Positions 25,447 to 34,047 are shown, numbered from the stretch's first letter. The stretch is 64,000 nt of DNA from Pseudoalteromonas sp. MM1 (GCF_030296835.1 NZ_AP027922.1:1674001-1738000), one strand, 5' to 3'. Made by a program: numbers and translations. The notes: a model not told the origin generated them from the sequence alone.

Positions 25447-25833
25447 ATGTCAAAAGAAGCAAACCTTACAACATCGCAACGCTTAGTAAAGCATGTATTA
25501 CTGTGGATTGTATTTGGCTACTGTTATCAAAGCGCGATTAATTTATTAATAAAAATGGCAGCAGATGCACAACCAGACGCAACGCTTATCACCGCCTTTG
25601 TATATGGTATTGGCTTTAATGTATTAACTGCGCATCTTATTACTAAATACGATACGCATTGGCCTGTCATTGGCGCAGCTTTTATTGCTTTAGTGGGTTT
25701 AGTATTAGTGCCATTGGTGCTGTTTGGCTCTGGCGGTTTATTGGCGTGGCCGTTGCTTGTTGGATTTTTATTCAGTTTACCCCTTTGTAGTTACATAGTT
25801 GGCAAAATTAAGGTGAAACACAGTAAAAACTAG
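25447..25833 (+). CDS. Hypothetical membrane protein
   Basis: I do not recognise this 128-residue protein. It has about four hydrophobic stretches (HVLLWIVFGYCYQSAINLL, ITAFVYGIGFNVLTAHLI, WPVIGAAFIALVGLVLVPLVLF and LLAWPLLVGFLFSLPLCSYIV), a short charged N-terminus and a basic tail KIKVKHSKN, which suggests a cytoplasmic C-terminus. GGAG lies nine bases before the AUG. It sits between the tRNA terminator and fklB, 69 bases upstream of the latter, and may share its transcript. Confidence 0.65.
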   Translation: MSKEANLTTSQRLVKHVLLWIVFGYCYQSAINLLIKMAADAQPDATLITAFVYGIGFNVLTAHLITKYDTHWPVIGAAFIALVGLVLVPLVLFGSGGLLAWPLLVGFLFSLPLCSYIVGKIKVKHSKN

Positions 25834-25902
25834 CCCCAAACCGGTTTTATTTTATGTTAGCATGTACGCGTCTTTTAACTAACAAAACGTGAAAAACACA
25901 TT

Positions 25903-26523
25903 ATGTCAGATAATTTTACTACAGATGCTGAAAAAGCAAGTTACGGTATTGGCTTACAAATGGGTGAGCAACTTAAGTCTAACCCTTTTGAAGGCTTAAA
26001 CCTAAATTCAGTATTTGAAGGCATGAAAGATGCGTACGCTGGTAGCGCTTTTCAAGTTGAGATCCCTGAGATCCAAGCTGCATTTGAAAAAATTAACGAA
26101 GAGATTCAAGCGCGTCGTGAAGAAGAAGCAAAAGTACTTTCTGCTGAAGGTATCGCATTCTTAGAAGAAAACGCTAAGCGTCCTGAAATCACTGTTACAG
26201 AGTCTGGTCTTCAATACGAAGTACTAGCAACGGGTGAAGGCGAAAAGCCAACAGCTGAGTCTACAGTACGTGTTGATTACCACGGTACACTAATTAACGG
26301 TACAGTATTTGATAGCTCTTATGAGCGCGGTCAACCAGCTGAATTCCCAGTTGGTGGCGTGATCAAAGGTTGGACTGAAGCTTTACAAATGATGCCAGTA
26401 GGTACTAAATGGCGTATTTACGTTCCTCATGAGCTTGCTTATGGTGAACGTGGTGCAGGTGCTGCAATTGCACCTTTCTCAACGCTTGTATTCGACGTTG
26501 AGCTACACGAAATACTTTCTTAG
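25903..26523 (+). CDS. fklB: FKBP-type peptidyl-prolyl isomerase, FklB/FKBP22
   Basis: This enzyme isomerises X-Pro bonds and acts as a folding helper. The 206 residues match E. coli FklB: an N-terminal dimerisation helix region (about 1-90, EKASYGIGLQMGEQL), a linking helix with EEINEEIQARREEEAKVLS character, and a C-terminal FKBP domain (about 100-206) with VDYHGTLINGTVFDSS, FPVGGVIKGWTEALQMMPVG and PHELAYGERGAG, the standard active-site blocks. There is no signal peptide, so a cytoplasmic location is likely. A terminator follows. Confidence 0.94.
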   Translation: MSDNFTTDAEKASYGIGLQMGEQLKSNPFEGLNLNSVFEGMKDAYAGSAFQVEIPEIQAAFEKINEEIQARREEEAKVLSAEGIAFLEENAKRPEITVTESGLQYEVLATGEGEKPTAESTVRVDYHGTLINGTVFDSSYERGQPAEFPVGGVIKGWTEALQMMPVGTKWRIYVPHELAYGERGAGAAIAPFSTLVFDVELHEILS

Positions 26524-26545
26524 TTTAGTTATTAAGTCAGTACTT

Positions 26546-26576
26546 AAAAAGCCGTGGTTTTGACCGCGGCTTTTTT
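26546..26576 (+). terminator. Rho-independent terminator after fklB
   Basis: AAAAAGCCGTGGT pairs with ACCGCGGCTTTTTT across a short loop, with G-T pairing tolerated. Confidence 0.88.
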
Positions 26577-26590
26577 GTGTCCTGTGCTTT

Positions 26591-26735
26591 AATACCAAGC
26601 TATATAACGTTAGGAATTTAGGCCAATCCGCATAATTAAGTGAGTTATGTTGGGGATAGATAAACGTGTTGCTACCTGCGCTACAAACGCCTATTACAAC
26701 AAGTAAATAACCTAGTTAATTAAATGAGTAGGCAT
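26591..26735 (-). repeat. Dispersed intergenic repeat, copy C
   Basis: This copy is inverted relative to A and B. CCAATCCGCATAATTAAGTG (26623 on) and GATAAACGTGTTGCTACCTG follow the reverse complement of the right end of copy B. The first 30 bases from AATACCAAG may be flanking or a degenerate end. It lies between the fklB terminator and the receptor terminator. Confidence 0.7.
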
Positions 26736-26765
26736 AAAAAACCGCATATAAAATGCGGCTTTAAA
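26736..26765 (-). terminator. Terminator of the TonB-dependent receptor gene
   Basis: On the minus strand AAAGCCGCAT pairs with ATGCGGTTTTT, with a T tract after it. Confidence 0.75.
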
Positions 26766-26792
26766 ATTAACTAAATAAATGCCAAAGCGTTA

Positions 26793-29177
26793 TTAAAAAT
26801 AACCTCTAATACCAAAGCGGAAGTTTCTACCAGGTAGTGGGGCTTTATCCTTTATAAACGAGCTGTGAACAAAGCCAAGTTCGTCTGTAATGTTATCTAC
26901 ATTCAAATAAAGTTGCGTGTCAATTGCGCCTAAACTTAACTGATAATTAGCTTGTGCATCAACAATTGTGTAGCCATCTGTTTTGGTTTCGAAGGCGCTT
27001 ATATCGTCTTGCTCAAAGTAATGCGTGCCAGTAAGAGTAAGCTGTAAGTCACCTAAATTATATTGTAATTCAGAGCCTAACTTATTAGCAGGGATGCGTG
27101 GTAAATTGCCCTCATCATCTTTAAGTTTAGCGCGAGTTGAATCACCAAATACTTTAACCATAGCATTAGAGTCAATTTGATAGTGTACATCAAACTCAAT
27201 ACCATATAGCTCAGCATCTTTGCTGGCAAATTGATAAACAGCAACTGCATCATCATGTGCGCCAATCGCTGACTCTAGACCATCTTCTTCGTCGTAAACT
27301 AGGCCGGTGTTTTCTTGATAGTAAAAGTTTTTAATATCGTTATAGAAAAAGTTTACTGTGTAGCCAAAATCACCGCTAAAACGTCTAAAGCTTAAATCAA
27401 GATTAGTAGATTTTTCTTGTTTAATGTCTTCAGGTTCAAAATGAACCTCGTTATCTTCAATATGATAGCCAAGGCCTAGCTCGTAAGTCCCTGTAGCAAT
27501 GTGTAACCCGTTTGATAAAAGCTCAGCTGAAAGGGGCGCACGCTCTGAATGAGATAAGCTAAGTGCTATGCTTTGTCCTGGTGTGTATTGCCAAATAGCA
27601 CCGGCAGAGGCGCTTACATTAGTAAAGCTTTCACTGTAAGCAATACTTTCTTCTTCGCCTTCGTCATGATCTTCCTCTTCTTCATCATGGCTGTGGTCGT
27701 GCTCTGCTTCTGTAATTGTGCTCGTAATCTCATAATCTTCAATACGTGCACCAAGCTCTAGCGTAACATCTCCAAACTCACGTTCTTCAAGTAGATATAG
27801 TGCATGAGTAGTGGTAACACTTGCAGGAGTAAAGGCTTCTTCACCAATGGCGTCGTAATCAGACTCGCTATAATGATAGCCTATCATACCATGCCATTGA
27901 GCTAACTTATGCTCTACATTTAAGCGTGCTTCGGTTGTTTCGTTTTTAAAGGTAGTGCCAATTTCACCGTCTTCAATTTCACTGTGTTTGTAATCAGTGT
28001 AGCCAACACGAAGGTTAATATTTTCAATCCAGTTATTATCTAGCGCATAACTTATCAGGCCTTGCCAACGGTCTTGCTCAAGATGCGCATAAACAGACTC
28101 TTCTTCCTCTTCATCTGCGTGCTCGTCGTGTTCTTCTTCGGTTTCACCTTCATGGTCATGATCATGATGCTCATGCCCAGGAATACCGTAATCGGTTTCA
28201 ATGCTACCGTAAGAAAAGCCAACCGTTAAATGATCGCCCACATAACTCGTACCCACATTAAATGTGTCGCTATCAATAAAAGTGTTTTCTACAGTGTTGG
28301 CTGTTTCAACGTCACCATCTTCATCTGTAATGCTAAATGTCGGTGTGTCATAGTCATCACCACTGCGCTTAGTTCCATCAAAATGAAAGTTAAGCCCATC
28401 ATTGCCTGTTTCTAGTTTTGCCGCCACAGTATTTGAATTAGATACCGTGTCGTGGCTGTATTCAGCAGCGCCGGTTAAATCATTTAAATTACTTGTTGGT
28501 ATACGGTTATCAACTACGTTTACTACACCACCAATTGCACCTGATCCATAAAGTAGGGTGCTTGGTCCGCGCAATACTTCAATTTGTTCAGCCGCTAAGC
28601 TGTCGCTTGAAGTCGCATGGTCTGGACCAATACGCGATGCATCGCTGGCATCTAAACCGTTTTGTGTAATTTTTACGCGTGGGCCATCTAAGCCACGGAT
28701 AATAGGGCTTGATGATACTGGGCCAAAGTAACTGGCATTTACACCCGGTAAGCCTTTTAGTGTTTCGCCAAGGGTAGGTTTTGACTTGTTTTTAAGCTCA
28801 TCACCAGATAATACGCTGACAGGAGAAATCATCTCAAGGCTATTTTTATGCAATGCAGAGGCATATACAACCACGGTTTCTACCGAGGTAGGGGTAAGCG
28901 AAACCGTCACATTGTTTGAGTTTTCATTGACCGCAATACGCGAGTCTATAAAGTTGTCTTTACTTACGTGCAACTGACTTTGAGAGTCTACATCAATAGA
29001 AAATTCGCCCTGTGCGTTGGTTTTTACACCTTGGTCTTTACCATGAACGTGTACAGCTGCGTTTTCAATAGGTTGGTTTTTATCATCTGTTATTTTACCG
29101 GTAACGGTAGCAGCAAGTGCTGAATGAGAACATAAAACAGAAAAAACTGCAGAGGAAATTAATGTTAACTTTGTCAT
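26793..29177 (-). CDS. TonB-dependent receptor, His-rich, probable zinc uptake
   Basis: This 794-residue outer-membrane receptor has a signal peptide ending at SHSALA (about 17-22), a carboxypeptidase-regulatory-like domain (about 23-95), a plug domain (about 110-225, with PGVNASYFG, SSPIIRGLDGPRVKI and RGPSTLLYGSGAIGGVVNVVD) and a 22-strand type barrel ending in RNFRFGIRGYF. Two stretches are very rich in His, Asp and Glu: one coded at 28097-28180 and one at 27648-27707. Such loops mark zinc receptors of the ZnuD type. Two Zur-like boxes bracket its promoter, which supports zinc rather than iron as substrate. It is monocistronic. Confidence 0.88.
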   Translation of the reverse strand: MTKLTLISSAVFSVLCSHSALAATVTGKITDDKNQPIENAAVHVHGKDQGVKTNAQGEFSIDVDSQSQLHVSKDNFIDSRIAVNENSNNVTVSLTPTSVETVVVYASALHKNSLEMISPVSVLSGDELKNKSKPTLGETLKGLPGVNASYFGPVSSSPIIRGLDGPRVKITQNGLDASDASRIGPDHATSSDSLAAEQIEVLRGPSTLLYGSGAIGGVVNVVDNRIPTSNLNDLTGAAEYSHDTVSNSNTVAAKLETGNDGLNFHFDGTKRSGDDYDTPTFSITDEDGDVETANTVENTFIDSDTFNVGTSYVGDHLTVGFSYGSIETDYGIPGHEHHDHDHEGETEEEHDEHADEEEEESVYAHLEQDRWQGLISYALDNNWIENINLRVGYTDYKHSEIEDGEIGTTFKNETTEARLNVEHKLAQWHGMIGYHYSESDYDAIGEEAFTPASVTTTHALYLLEEREFGDVTLELGARIEDYEITSTITEAEHDHSHDEEEEDHDEGEEESIAYSESFTNVSASAGAIWQYTPGQSIALSLSHSERAPLSAELLSNGLHIATGTYELGLGYHIEDNEVHFEPEDIKQEKSTNLDLSFRRFSGDFGYTVNFFYNDIKNFYYQENTGLVYDEEDGLESAIGAHDDAVAVYQFASKDAELYGIEFDVHYQIDSNAMVKVFGDSTRAKLKDDEGNLPRIPANKLGSELQYNLGDLQLTLTGTHYFEQDDISAFETKTDGYTIVDAQANYQLSLGAIDTQLYLNVDNITDELGFVHSSFIKDKAPLPGRNFRFGIRGYF

Positions 29178-29207
29178 TATCTTAAAGGTTCGCGGTTACT
29201 ATGTTGT

Positions 29208-29220
29208 GATATAATATAAC
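29208..29220. promoter_or_regulatory. Zur-like box 1, over the -10 of the receptor promoter
   Basis: GATATAATATAAC matches the core GTTATA-N-TATAAC, as I know it for gammaproteobacterial Zur, at all but one of its defined positions. It covers the -10 hexamer at 29213-29218. Confidence 0.6.
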
Positions 29221-29241
29221 ACCACATTATTGACTTATCAA
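29213..29241 (-). promoter_or_regulatory. Promoter of the TonB-dependent receptor
   Basis: On the minus strand TTGATA (29241-29236) and TATATT (29218-29213) are separated by exactly 17 bp; the transcript would begin near 29206, 29 bases before the AUG. Confidence 0.7.
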
Positions 29242-29245
29242 TAAT

Positions 29246-29258
29246 GTTATACTATAGC
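29246..29258. promoter_or_regulatory. Zur-like box 2, upstream of the -35
   Basis: GTTATACTATAGC again matches the GTTATA-N-TATAAC core at all but one defined position and lies just upstream of the -35 hexamer, 38 bp from box 1. Confidence 0.6.
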
Positions 29259-29301
29259 TTAATGTTTTTCGATGAATAAACATGCAAATAAGATAAGTTG
29301 T

Positions 29302-29691
29302 TTAAGAGCGGCTATCTAGCATAATTATATTAAGCTTATGTTGTGCTCTAATTTGGTTTTTTACATCGGTAGGTTCTATCATTTCGCATTCATCACGTAT
29401 CATTTCTGAAACCAAACTTGGATAATGGCGGCAATCTTCTGGTCTATCTAGGTAAATGCTACAGGTATACAGTGTTTTATGGGAGGGCTCTTTTTTGGGC
29501 ACTACCTCTAAAAAGGGACAAGTGGTGAGTCTCAATTGCGTTTTTGGATCAAACCAAATTTCATCACCTTTAACGTATTTATAAATGTCTGGGTTAAACA
29601 GTGCCCACATTTCAATTTCTTGTGCAGTTGCGCTTAAATCGCCCCCACCGTATTTAATACAGCATTTACCACATTGGTTGCACTCTTTCAT
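29302..29691 (-). CDS. YkgJ-type cysteine-cluster protein
   Basis: This 129-residue protein belongs to the zinc/iron-chelating cysteine-cluster group (PF03692-like). The N-terminus carries CNQCGKCCIKYGGG (residues 4-17) and further cysteines occur in TTCPFLE, YTCSIY and EDCRHYP, so up to eight cysteines could bind a metal or cluster. Its biochemical role is not established that I know of. It lies just upstream of the zinc-type receptor on the same strand, but the receptor has its own promoter between them, so an operon is unlikely. Confidence 0.8.
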   Translation of the reverse strand: MKECNQCGKCCIKYGGGDLSATAQEIEMWALFNPDIYKYVKGDEIWFDPKTQLRLTTCPFLEVVPKKEPSHKTLYTCSIYLDRPEDCRHYPSLVSEMIRDECEMIEPTDVKNQIRAQHKLNIIMLDSRS

Positions 29692-29912
29692 TTTTAGCCA
29701 GTATATTAGTTTTTCAGTGTATCACTGTAACTAACGTGGATTACTTTTTATATATAATTTTAAAAGCATGCTCTTAATTACAACCCGTTATCAATTAATA
29801 ATGTATTATTACGTCTAAATAATTAGCTTCTCTAATAAGATTAGAGCGGCTCTAGATAGTATCTTTGCTAAATTTAATTGTTAGTTTAGTGACCCGTTAA
29901 GGATAGTTCCTG

Positions 29913-30338
29913 ATGATGAACACCAAAGTATATAAAGCAGTGCATGATTTAGCAGAGCAACTGATGGAGGCGGCAAACAGAAACGACCGTAAAAGGTTCG
30001 AATTGTTATTTTCTAGGCTTAAAGCGATTTGTGTAGAAAATGAGAATACCTCGAAAGATCATCCTGTGCAGTGGGAAACCCTTGCTGATTTTACAGAAGA
30101 ACTTGAAGAAGCAATTACCACCTATGAAAAAGCGCTTAAGAAATCAATTGCTATAAATAATAAAGATCACATGTCGTCGATTGCTTATTCAATGGCTACA
30201 TTACAAATAGAGCTTGGTCAAAAGGACGAAGCCATTAAAAATTTAAAAGATGCTAAAGTAAGCGCGAATAAAATTTCAGATAAAGATCTTAAAGCCGAAA
30301 TACACGATTTACTCGAGTCGCTTGTTGAAGTAGGTTAA
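29913..30338 (+). CDS. Small TPR-like helical protein, unknown
   Basis: I do not recognise a named family. The 141-residue protein is all-helical in appearance. Residues 60-135 read like two tetratricopeptide units (ADFTEELEEAITTYEKALKKS and SSIAYSMATLQIELGQKDEA), with a first helical pair before them. It has no signal peptide or membrane segment and is rich in Lys and Glu, so a cytoplasmic adaptor is plausible. AAGGA at 29898-29902 supports the AUG at 29913; a second AUG follows directly. It is flanked by non-coding DNA upstream (220 bp, nothing seen) and a terminator downstream. Confidence 0.7.
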   Translation: MMNTKVYKAVHDLAEQLMEAANRNDRKRFELLFSRLKAICVENENTSKDHPVQWETLADFTEELEEAITTYEKALKKSIAINNKDHMSSIAYSMATLQIELGQKDEAIKNLKDAKVSANKISDKDLKAEIHDLLESLVEVG

Positions 30339-30380
30339 CTCCATTTTTTTAGGGGTATTAATCTTAAAATTATTCAATTA

Positions 30381-30415
30381 AAAAACGCTGACGGTTTATA
30401 CCCTCAGCGCTTTTG
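30381..30415. terminator. Terminator between convergent genes
   Basis: AACGCTGA pairs with TCAGCGCTT across an imperfect inner stem, with A and T tracts on the two sides. Confidence 0.65.
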
Positions 30416-30435
30416 TATGTGTATTACAAAATTAA

Positions 30436-31446
30436 TTACTTTTGTGTGTTTTTAAGGGCCAATTTATCCATAAAGTTGACGATATACTTTGCGACTTCAA
30501 CGGGTTGTTCTTCAACAGTAAAATGACCAGAATCAAGCAAGTGTAGCTCGGCGTTTGGCACATCTTTTAAATAGGCTTTTGCACCTTGCGCTATAAATGC
30601 GGGATCGTTTTTACCCCATACAATTAATGTAGGCGGTTGGTACTTTCTTAAGTAAGCTTGCCATTTTGGGTAGTCTAGCAAGTTATTATAATAGTCTTGA
30701 AATAGTTGTACTTGAATTAATCGATCGCTTTTTGTTTGTAAAAAACTTAGGTCGTGAGTCCAACTGTCAGGGTTCATTATTTGTGTCTTATTTTGTACAT
30801 CACGTAAATACTGCTTATTAATGATTGCTTGCTCTGATGTAAATGAGTAAAGCTTAGCCTGTTGCTCTTTTGACCTATCTTGATTTGCAGCTTTAAAAAA
30901 GGCTTGCCTTGCAGGTGTTAATCCTTCTAGATATGCGTTCCCATTTTGTACAATAAGTGCATTAAGCTTATCTGTATTTTTTAACAGCATTCTAAACCCA
31001 ACCGGTGCACCAAAATCTTGTATATAAAGACTATAGCTATTAACGTTAAGTTTTTTTAGTAATCCATCTACATAACTAGCGAGTAAATCAAAAGTGTATA
31101 TTTGTGTATTTGGATCAGGTTTTTCACTATAACCAGAACCTAAATAATCAGGTGCTATTATATGAAAGCGGCCAGATAAAAGAGGGATTAGCTCGCGATA
31201 GCTATGTGACGACGATGGATAACCGTGTAATAAAACAATCGTTTGTTTATGTTGTGTACCTGCTTCTCGGTAGAATATTTTTTTACCGTCTACGTTTACA
31301 TATTTATAAGTAGTTTTTGAAGGCCATACTGCATCTGCTGCATATATTTTGGCAGTAAGTGTCGACATAGAAATTAGTAAAAACACAATAAAAGAAACGA
31401 TGTGAGCAGGTAGTATTTTAAAGTTTTTATGTATAGTTGTATGCAT
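30436..31446 (-). CDS. Alpha/beta hydrolase, exported, epoxide hydrolase/dehalogenase-like
   Basis: This 336-residue hydrolase has an N-terminal signal sequence (hydrophobic HIVSFIVFLLISMSTLTA, likely cleaved near KIYAADA). The oxyanion motif is LHGYPSSS, and the nucleophile is Asp144 in YIQDFGAP. An aspartate nucleophile points to the epoxide hydrolase or haloalkane dehalogenase branch rather than to esterases. The catalytic His is in DSGHFTVEE near the end, and WGKNDPAF may hold the acid. The substrate cannot be told. A 16-bp direct repeat lies upstream of the start. Confidence 0.85.
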   Translation of the reverse strand: MHTTIHKNFKILPAHIVSFIVFLLISMSTLTAKIYAADAVWPSKTTYKYVNVDGKKIFYREAGTQHKQTIVLLHGYPSSSHSYRELIPLLSGRFHIIAPDYLGSGYSEKPDPNTQIYTFDLLASYVDGLLKKLNVNSYSLYIQDFGAPVGFRMLLKNTDKLNALIVQNGNAYLEGLTPARQAFFKAANQDRSKEQQAKLYSFTSEQAIINKQYLRDVQNKTQIMNPDSWTHDLSFLQTKSDRLIQVQLFQDYYNNLLDYPKWQAYLRKYQPPTLIVWGKNDPAFIAQGAKAYLKDVPNAELHLLDSGHFTVEEQPVEVAKYIVNFMDKLALKNTQK

Positions 31447-31517
31447 AAGTGTACTCGTAATTTTTGTAATAACGCTTTATTAATTTACTAGACCTGTTAT
31501 TTACACCATTGTGTTCA

Positions 31518-31558
31518 GCTTAATAGTGCATAAGTTGTTATTGCTAAATAGTGCATAG
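31518..31558. promoter_or_regulatory. Direct repeat upstream of the hydrolase
   Basis: GCTTAATAGTGCATAA (31518-31533) and GCTAAATAGTGCATAG (31543-31558) agree at 14 of 16 bases and start 25 bp apart. They lie 72-112 bp upstream of the hydrolase AUG and just upstream of the next plus-strand gene. Tandem sites like this often bind AraC- or LuxR-type regulators. Confidence 0.45.
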
Positions 31559-31575
31559 AAATAATATCTGCGATT

Positions 31576-31971
31576 TTGAAGTGTTATAATGTTGTACAAG
31601 GATGCAAGATTACAAAAAAAGCATATTCCTTTGTGGTAGGCCAAATACCAAAGCTAGACTTTACGGGCCTGCGAGAAATGGACCTAGGTGATTTTGTCGA
31701 TATGGACGCGGCGAGTGTAATGTATAAAAATACTTATTATATACTTCCCCACATCGCTACTAATTTAAGGATTCATTTTCATAAGTTTGTTCATGTAGCG
31801 CTGTGGGCTGAACTAGGCTCAAGTGCATTTATGCAGCGTTATATGCGTGAAATTCAGCAGGTTGGTTATCATAATGCACCACTTGAGCTTATGGTTTATG
31901 AGCTTGATGCGCATTTTGCCCATGCGGGCGAGGGAATTAACATCCCAAATCATGTTGCAAATAAACTGTAG
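31576..31971 (+). CDS. Hypothetical protein, possibly 5'-truncated
   Basis: I do not know a name for this family. The reading frame gives at most 131 residues. The conserved-looking part runs from about residue 18 (VVGQIPKLDFTGLREMDLGDFVDMDA) through YKNTYYI and LRIHFHKFVHVALWAELG to APLELMVYELDAHF. HFHKFVH, a His-rich HxxxH stretch, recalls a metal site. From memory, related proteins carry some 40-50 more residues at the N-terminus, which are absent here. The start is unclear: UUG 31576 has no ribosome-binding site, while AAGGA at 31599-31603 would place initiation at an AUU (31609). Either an odd start or a truncated gene is possible. Confidence 0.5.
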   Translation: MKCYNVVQGCKITKKAYSFVVGQIPKLDFTGLREMDLGDFVDMDAASVMYKNTYYILPHIATNLRIHFHKFVHVALWAELGSSAFMQRYMREIQQVGYHNAPLELMVYELDAHFAHAGEGINIPNHVANKL

Positions 31972-31996
31972 CTAAACAATTTTAAAAGGAATTTAT

Positions 31997-32599
31997 ATGA
32001 TTCGTTATTATCTATATTTATTCGCGCTTATGTCTTTTTCTGGTGCTGCTAATACATTTGATGAAGACATAACCGCAGCTTTAATCGAAAGAACAACGCA
32101 TAATATTACTTATAATGGCGCTTATTATTCAATTGGCTACCCAGGTGGTGATGTGCCGAGCAATATTGGGGTATGTACAGATGTAATTATTAGGGCGTAC
32201 CGCACACTTGGCGTAGATTTACAAAAACGTGTACACGAAGACATGCAAGCGCACTTTACTCACTATCCGTCAAAGCGTATATGGGGGTTATCAAAACCTG
32301 ATAAAAATATAGACCACCGACGTGTGCCAAATTTACAAGTGTTTTTTAAAAAGCACGGCGCTGTTTTAGCAAAATCTACAAACCCGAATGATTACAAAGT
32401 CGGAGATATAGTCACGTGGATGTTACCGGGTAGTTTACCGCATATAGGTATGGTTGTCAGTGCAAGCACAGAAGAAGGCGATAACCCGTTAATAGTGCAT
32501 AATATTGGCCGAGGGCCTGAAAAAAGCGACATGTTGTTTGCTTATCCGATCACTGGGCATTACCGTTATGCAAGCGAGCATTTTACTGCTGCCAATTAG
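31997..32599 (+). CDS. DUF1287 family exported protein, YijF-like
   Basis: This 200-residue protein belongs to the DUF1287 family. A short signal peptide (YYLYLFALMSFSGAANT) is followed by the conserved core: GYPGGDVPSNIGVCTDVIIRAYR (about 49-71), DLQKRVHEDM, DKNIDHRRVPNLQVFF, GDIVTWMLPGSLPHIGMVVS and VHNIGRGPEKSD. The Cys in GVCTD and His in PHIGMV stand where NlpC/P60-like cysteine peptidases have their catalytic pair, which suggests, but does not prove, a cell-wall hydrolase-like fold. A ribosome-binding site AAAGGAA precedes the AUG. It ends seven bases from the convergent yfaE. Confidence 0.83.
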   Translation: MIRYYLYLFALMSFSGAANTFDEDITAALIERTTHNITYNGAYYSIGYPGGDVPSNIGVCTDVIIRAYRTLGVDLQKRVHEDMQAHFTHYPSKRIWGLSKPDKNIDHRRVPNLQVFFKKHGAVLAKSTNPNDYKVGDIVTWMLPGSLPHIGMVVSASTEEGDNPLIVHNIGRGPEKSDMLFAYPITGHYRYASEHFTAAN

Positions 32600-32605
32600 C
32601 ACTCT

Positions 32606-32878
32606 CTATTTTAGATTTATACTAATGTGGCCATTAGGTTTACAGCAGCACAGCAGTATTTCTCCCTCGCGTACAAAGGCTAAAGGTTCTTCGTTATATT
32701 GTACTTGGCCAGAGACTAAGGTGGCTCTACACGCGCCGCAATAGCCTTCGCGGCACTGATAAGCTACGTCTATTTTTTGGTTTTCTAAGCAATGTAAAAC
32801 TGAAGGGCAGCCAGTGCTAAATTCAATACACTGGCTGTTATCTGCAAGCGTTATACTTGCAGTGGGTTTGTCATTCAT
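32606..32878 (-). CDS. yfaE: Ferredoxin-like 2Fe-2S protein YfaE
   Basis: This is a small plant-type [2Fe-2S] ferredoxin of 90 residues that in E. coli maintains the diferric-tyrosyl cofactor of NrdB. The cluster ligands are in QCREGYCGACRATLVSG (Cys42, 47 and 50 by count) and a later Cys in LLCCCKPNG. It overlaps nrdB by one base (TAATG), so it is translationally coupled and placed third in nrdA-nrdB-yfaE as in E. coli. Confidence 0.92.
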   Translation of the reverse strand: MNDKPTASITLADNSQCIEFSTGCPSVLHCLENQKIDVAYQCREGYCGACRATLVSGQVQYNEEPLAFVREGEILLCCCKPNGHISINLK

Positions 32879-34008
32879 TATAAATCAAAGTCACCAAATT
32901 CTGAGGCATCTACTTGAGAGTCGATTTGACCTACAAGGTATGAGCTAATTTCAGCTTCTTGCGGCGCAACTTGCACGTTATCAGACACAAGCCAAGAGTT
33001 GATCCATGGAATAGGGTTGCTGTTGTTTTCAAACTGCGCTGGTAAGCCAATTGCTGTCATACGTGCATTAGTGATGTATTCAACATACTGACACAAAATG
33101 TGTTTATTTAAGCCAATCATTGAGCCATCTTTGAACAGGTATTCGGCCCATTCTTTTTCTTGCTCTGCGGCCTCAACAAACATTTTAATCGCTTCTTCAC
33201 GGCACTGCGCGGCAACAATCGCCATTTCTGGGTCGTCTTTACCATCTTGCATAATGTTTAAAATATGCTGCGTACCCGATAGGTGAAGTGCTTCATCACG
33301 TGCGATTAGCTTGATGATTTTAGCGTTACCTTCCATTAATTCACGTTCTGCAAAGGCAAATGAGCAGGCAAAACTAACATAAAAACGAATGGCTTCAAGA
33401 ATATTTACCGACATCATTGCAAGGTAAAGTTTCTTTTTAAGATCGAATAAACTAATCACGACGGTTTGACCGTTAATTTCGTGCTTGCCCTCGCCATACA
33501 GGTTATAAAGCGACACGCCATTAATTAAATCGTCGTAATAGGTGGTTACCGCATCAGCACGTTCGCTGATTTTTTCGTTACTTACAATGTCATCAAAAAT
33601 AAGCTCGGGTGACTGTGTTACGTTACGAATAATGTGGGTATAAGAGCGACTATGGATAGTTTCGCTAAATGCCCACGTTTCTATCCATGTTTCTAGCTCA
33701 GGAATAGACACAATGGGGAGTAGAGCAACGTTTGGCGAGCGACCTTGTACACTATCAAGCAGCGTTTGATATTTTAAGTTACTTAAAAATATGTGCTTTT
33801 CGTGCTCTGGTAATGCTTGAAAGTCTAAACGGTCTTTACTTACGTCTACTTCTTCTGGACGCCAAAAAAACGAAAGTTGCTTTTCAATCAATTTTTCAAA
33901 AATAGGGTATTTTTGTTGATCGTAACGCGAAACGTTAACGGTTTGGCCAAAAAACATTGGCTCTTGCATTTGATCATTATGGTTACGACTAAAAGTAGTA
34001 TAAGACAT
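32878..34008 (-). CDS. nrdB: Ribonucleotide reductase class Ia, beta subunit
   Basis: NrdB carries the diiron centre and tyrosyl radical that NrdA needs to make deoxyribonucleotides. The chosen start gives [20 protein letters not shown] and 376 residues, the same length as E. coli NrdB; an in-frame AUG at 34017 would add three residues and has no support. The radical tyrosine lies in HSRSYTHI, iron ligands in [13 protein letters not shown] and [12 protein letters not shown], and the C-terminal tail [10 protein letters not shown] is the NrdA-binding peptide type. It follows nrdA with a 73-bp gap and overlaps yfaE. Confidence 0.97.
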   Translation of the reverse strand: MSYTTFSRNHNDQMQEPMFFGQTVNVSRYDQQKYPIFEKLIEKQLSFFWRPEEVDVSKDRLDFQALPEHEKHIFLSNLKYQTLLDSVQGRSPNVALLPIVSIPELETWIETWAFSETIHSRSYTHIIRNVTQSPELIFDDIVSNEKISERADAVTTYYDDLINGVSLYNLYGEGKHEINGQTVVISLFDLKKKLYLAMMSVNILEAIRFYVSFACSFAFAERELMEGNAKIIKLIARDEALHLSGTQHILNIMQDGKDDPEMAIVAAQCREEAIKMFVEAAEQEKEWAEYLFKDGSMIGLNKHILCQYVEYITNARMTAIGLPAQFENNSNPIPWINSWLVSDNVQVAPQEAEISSYLVGQIDSQVDASEFGDFDL

Positions 34009-34047
34009 GTCTATCACTCAAAAAACTATCACTAAAACTATCAGGAC

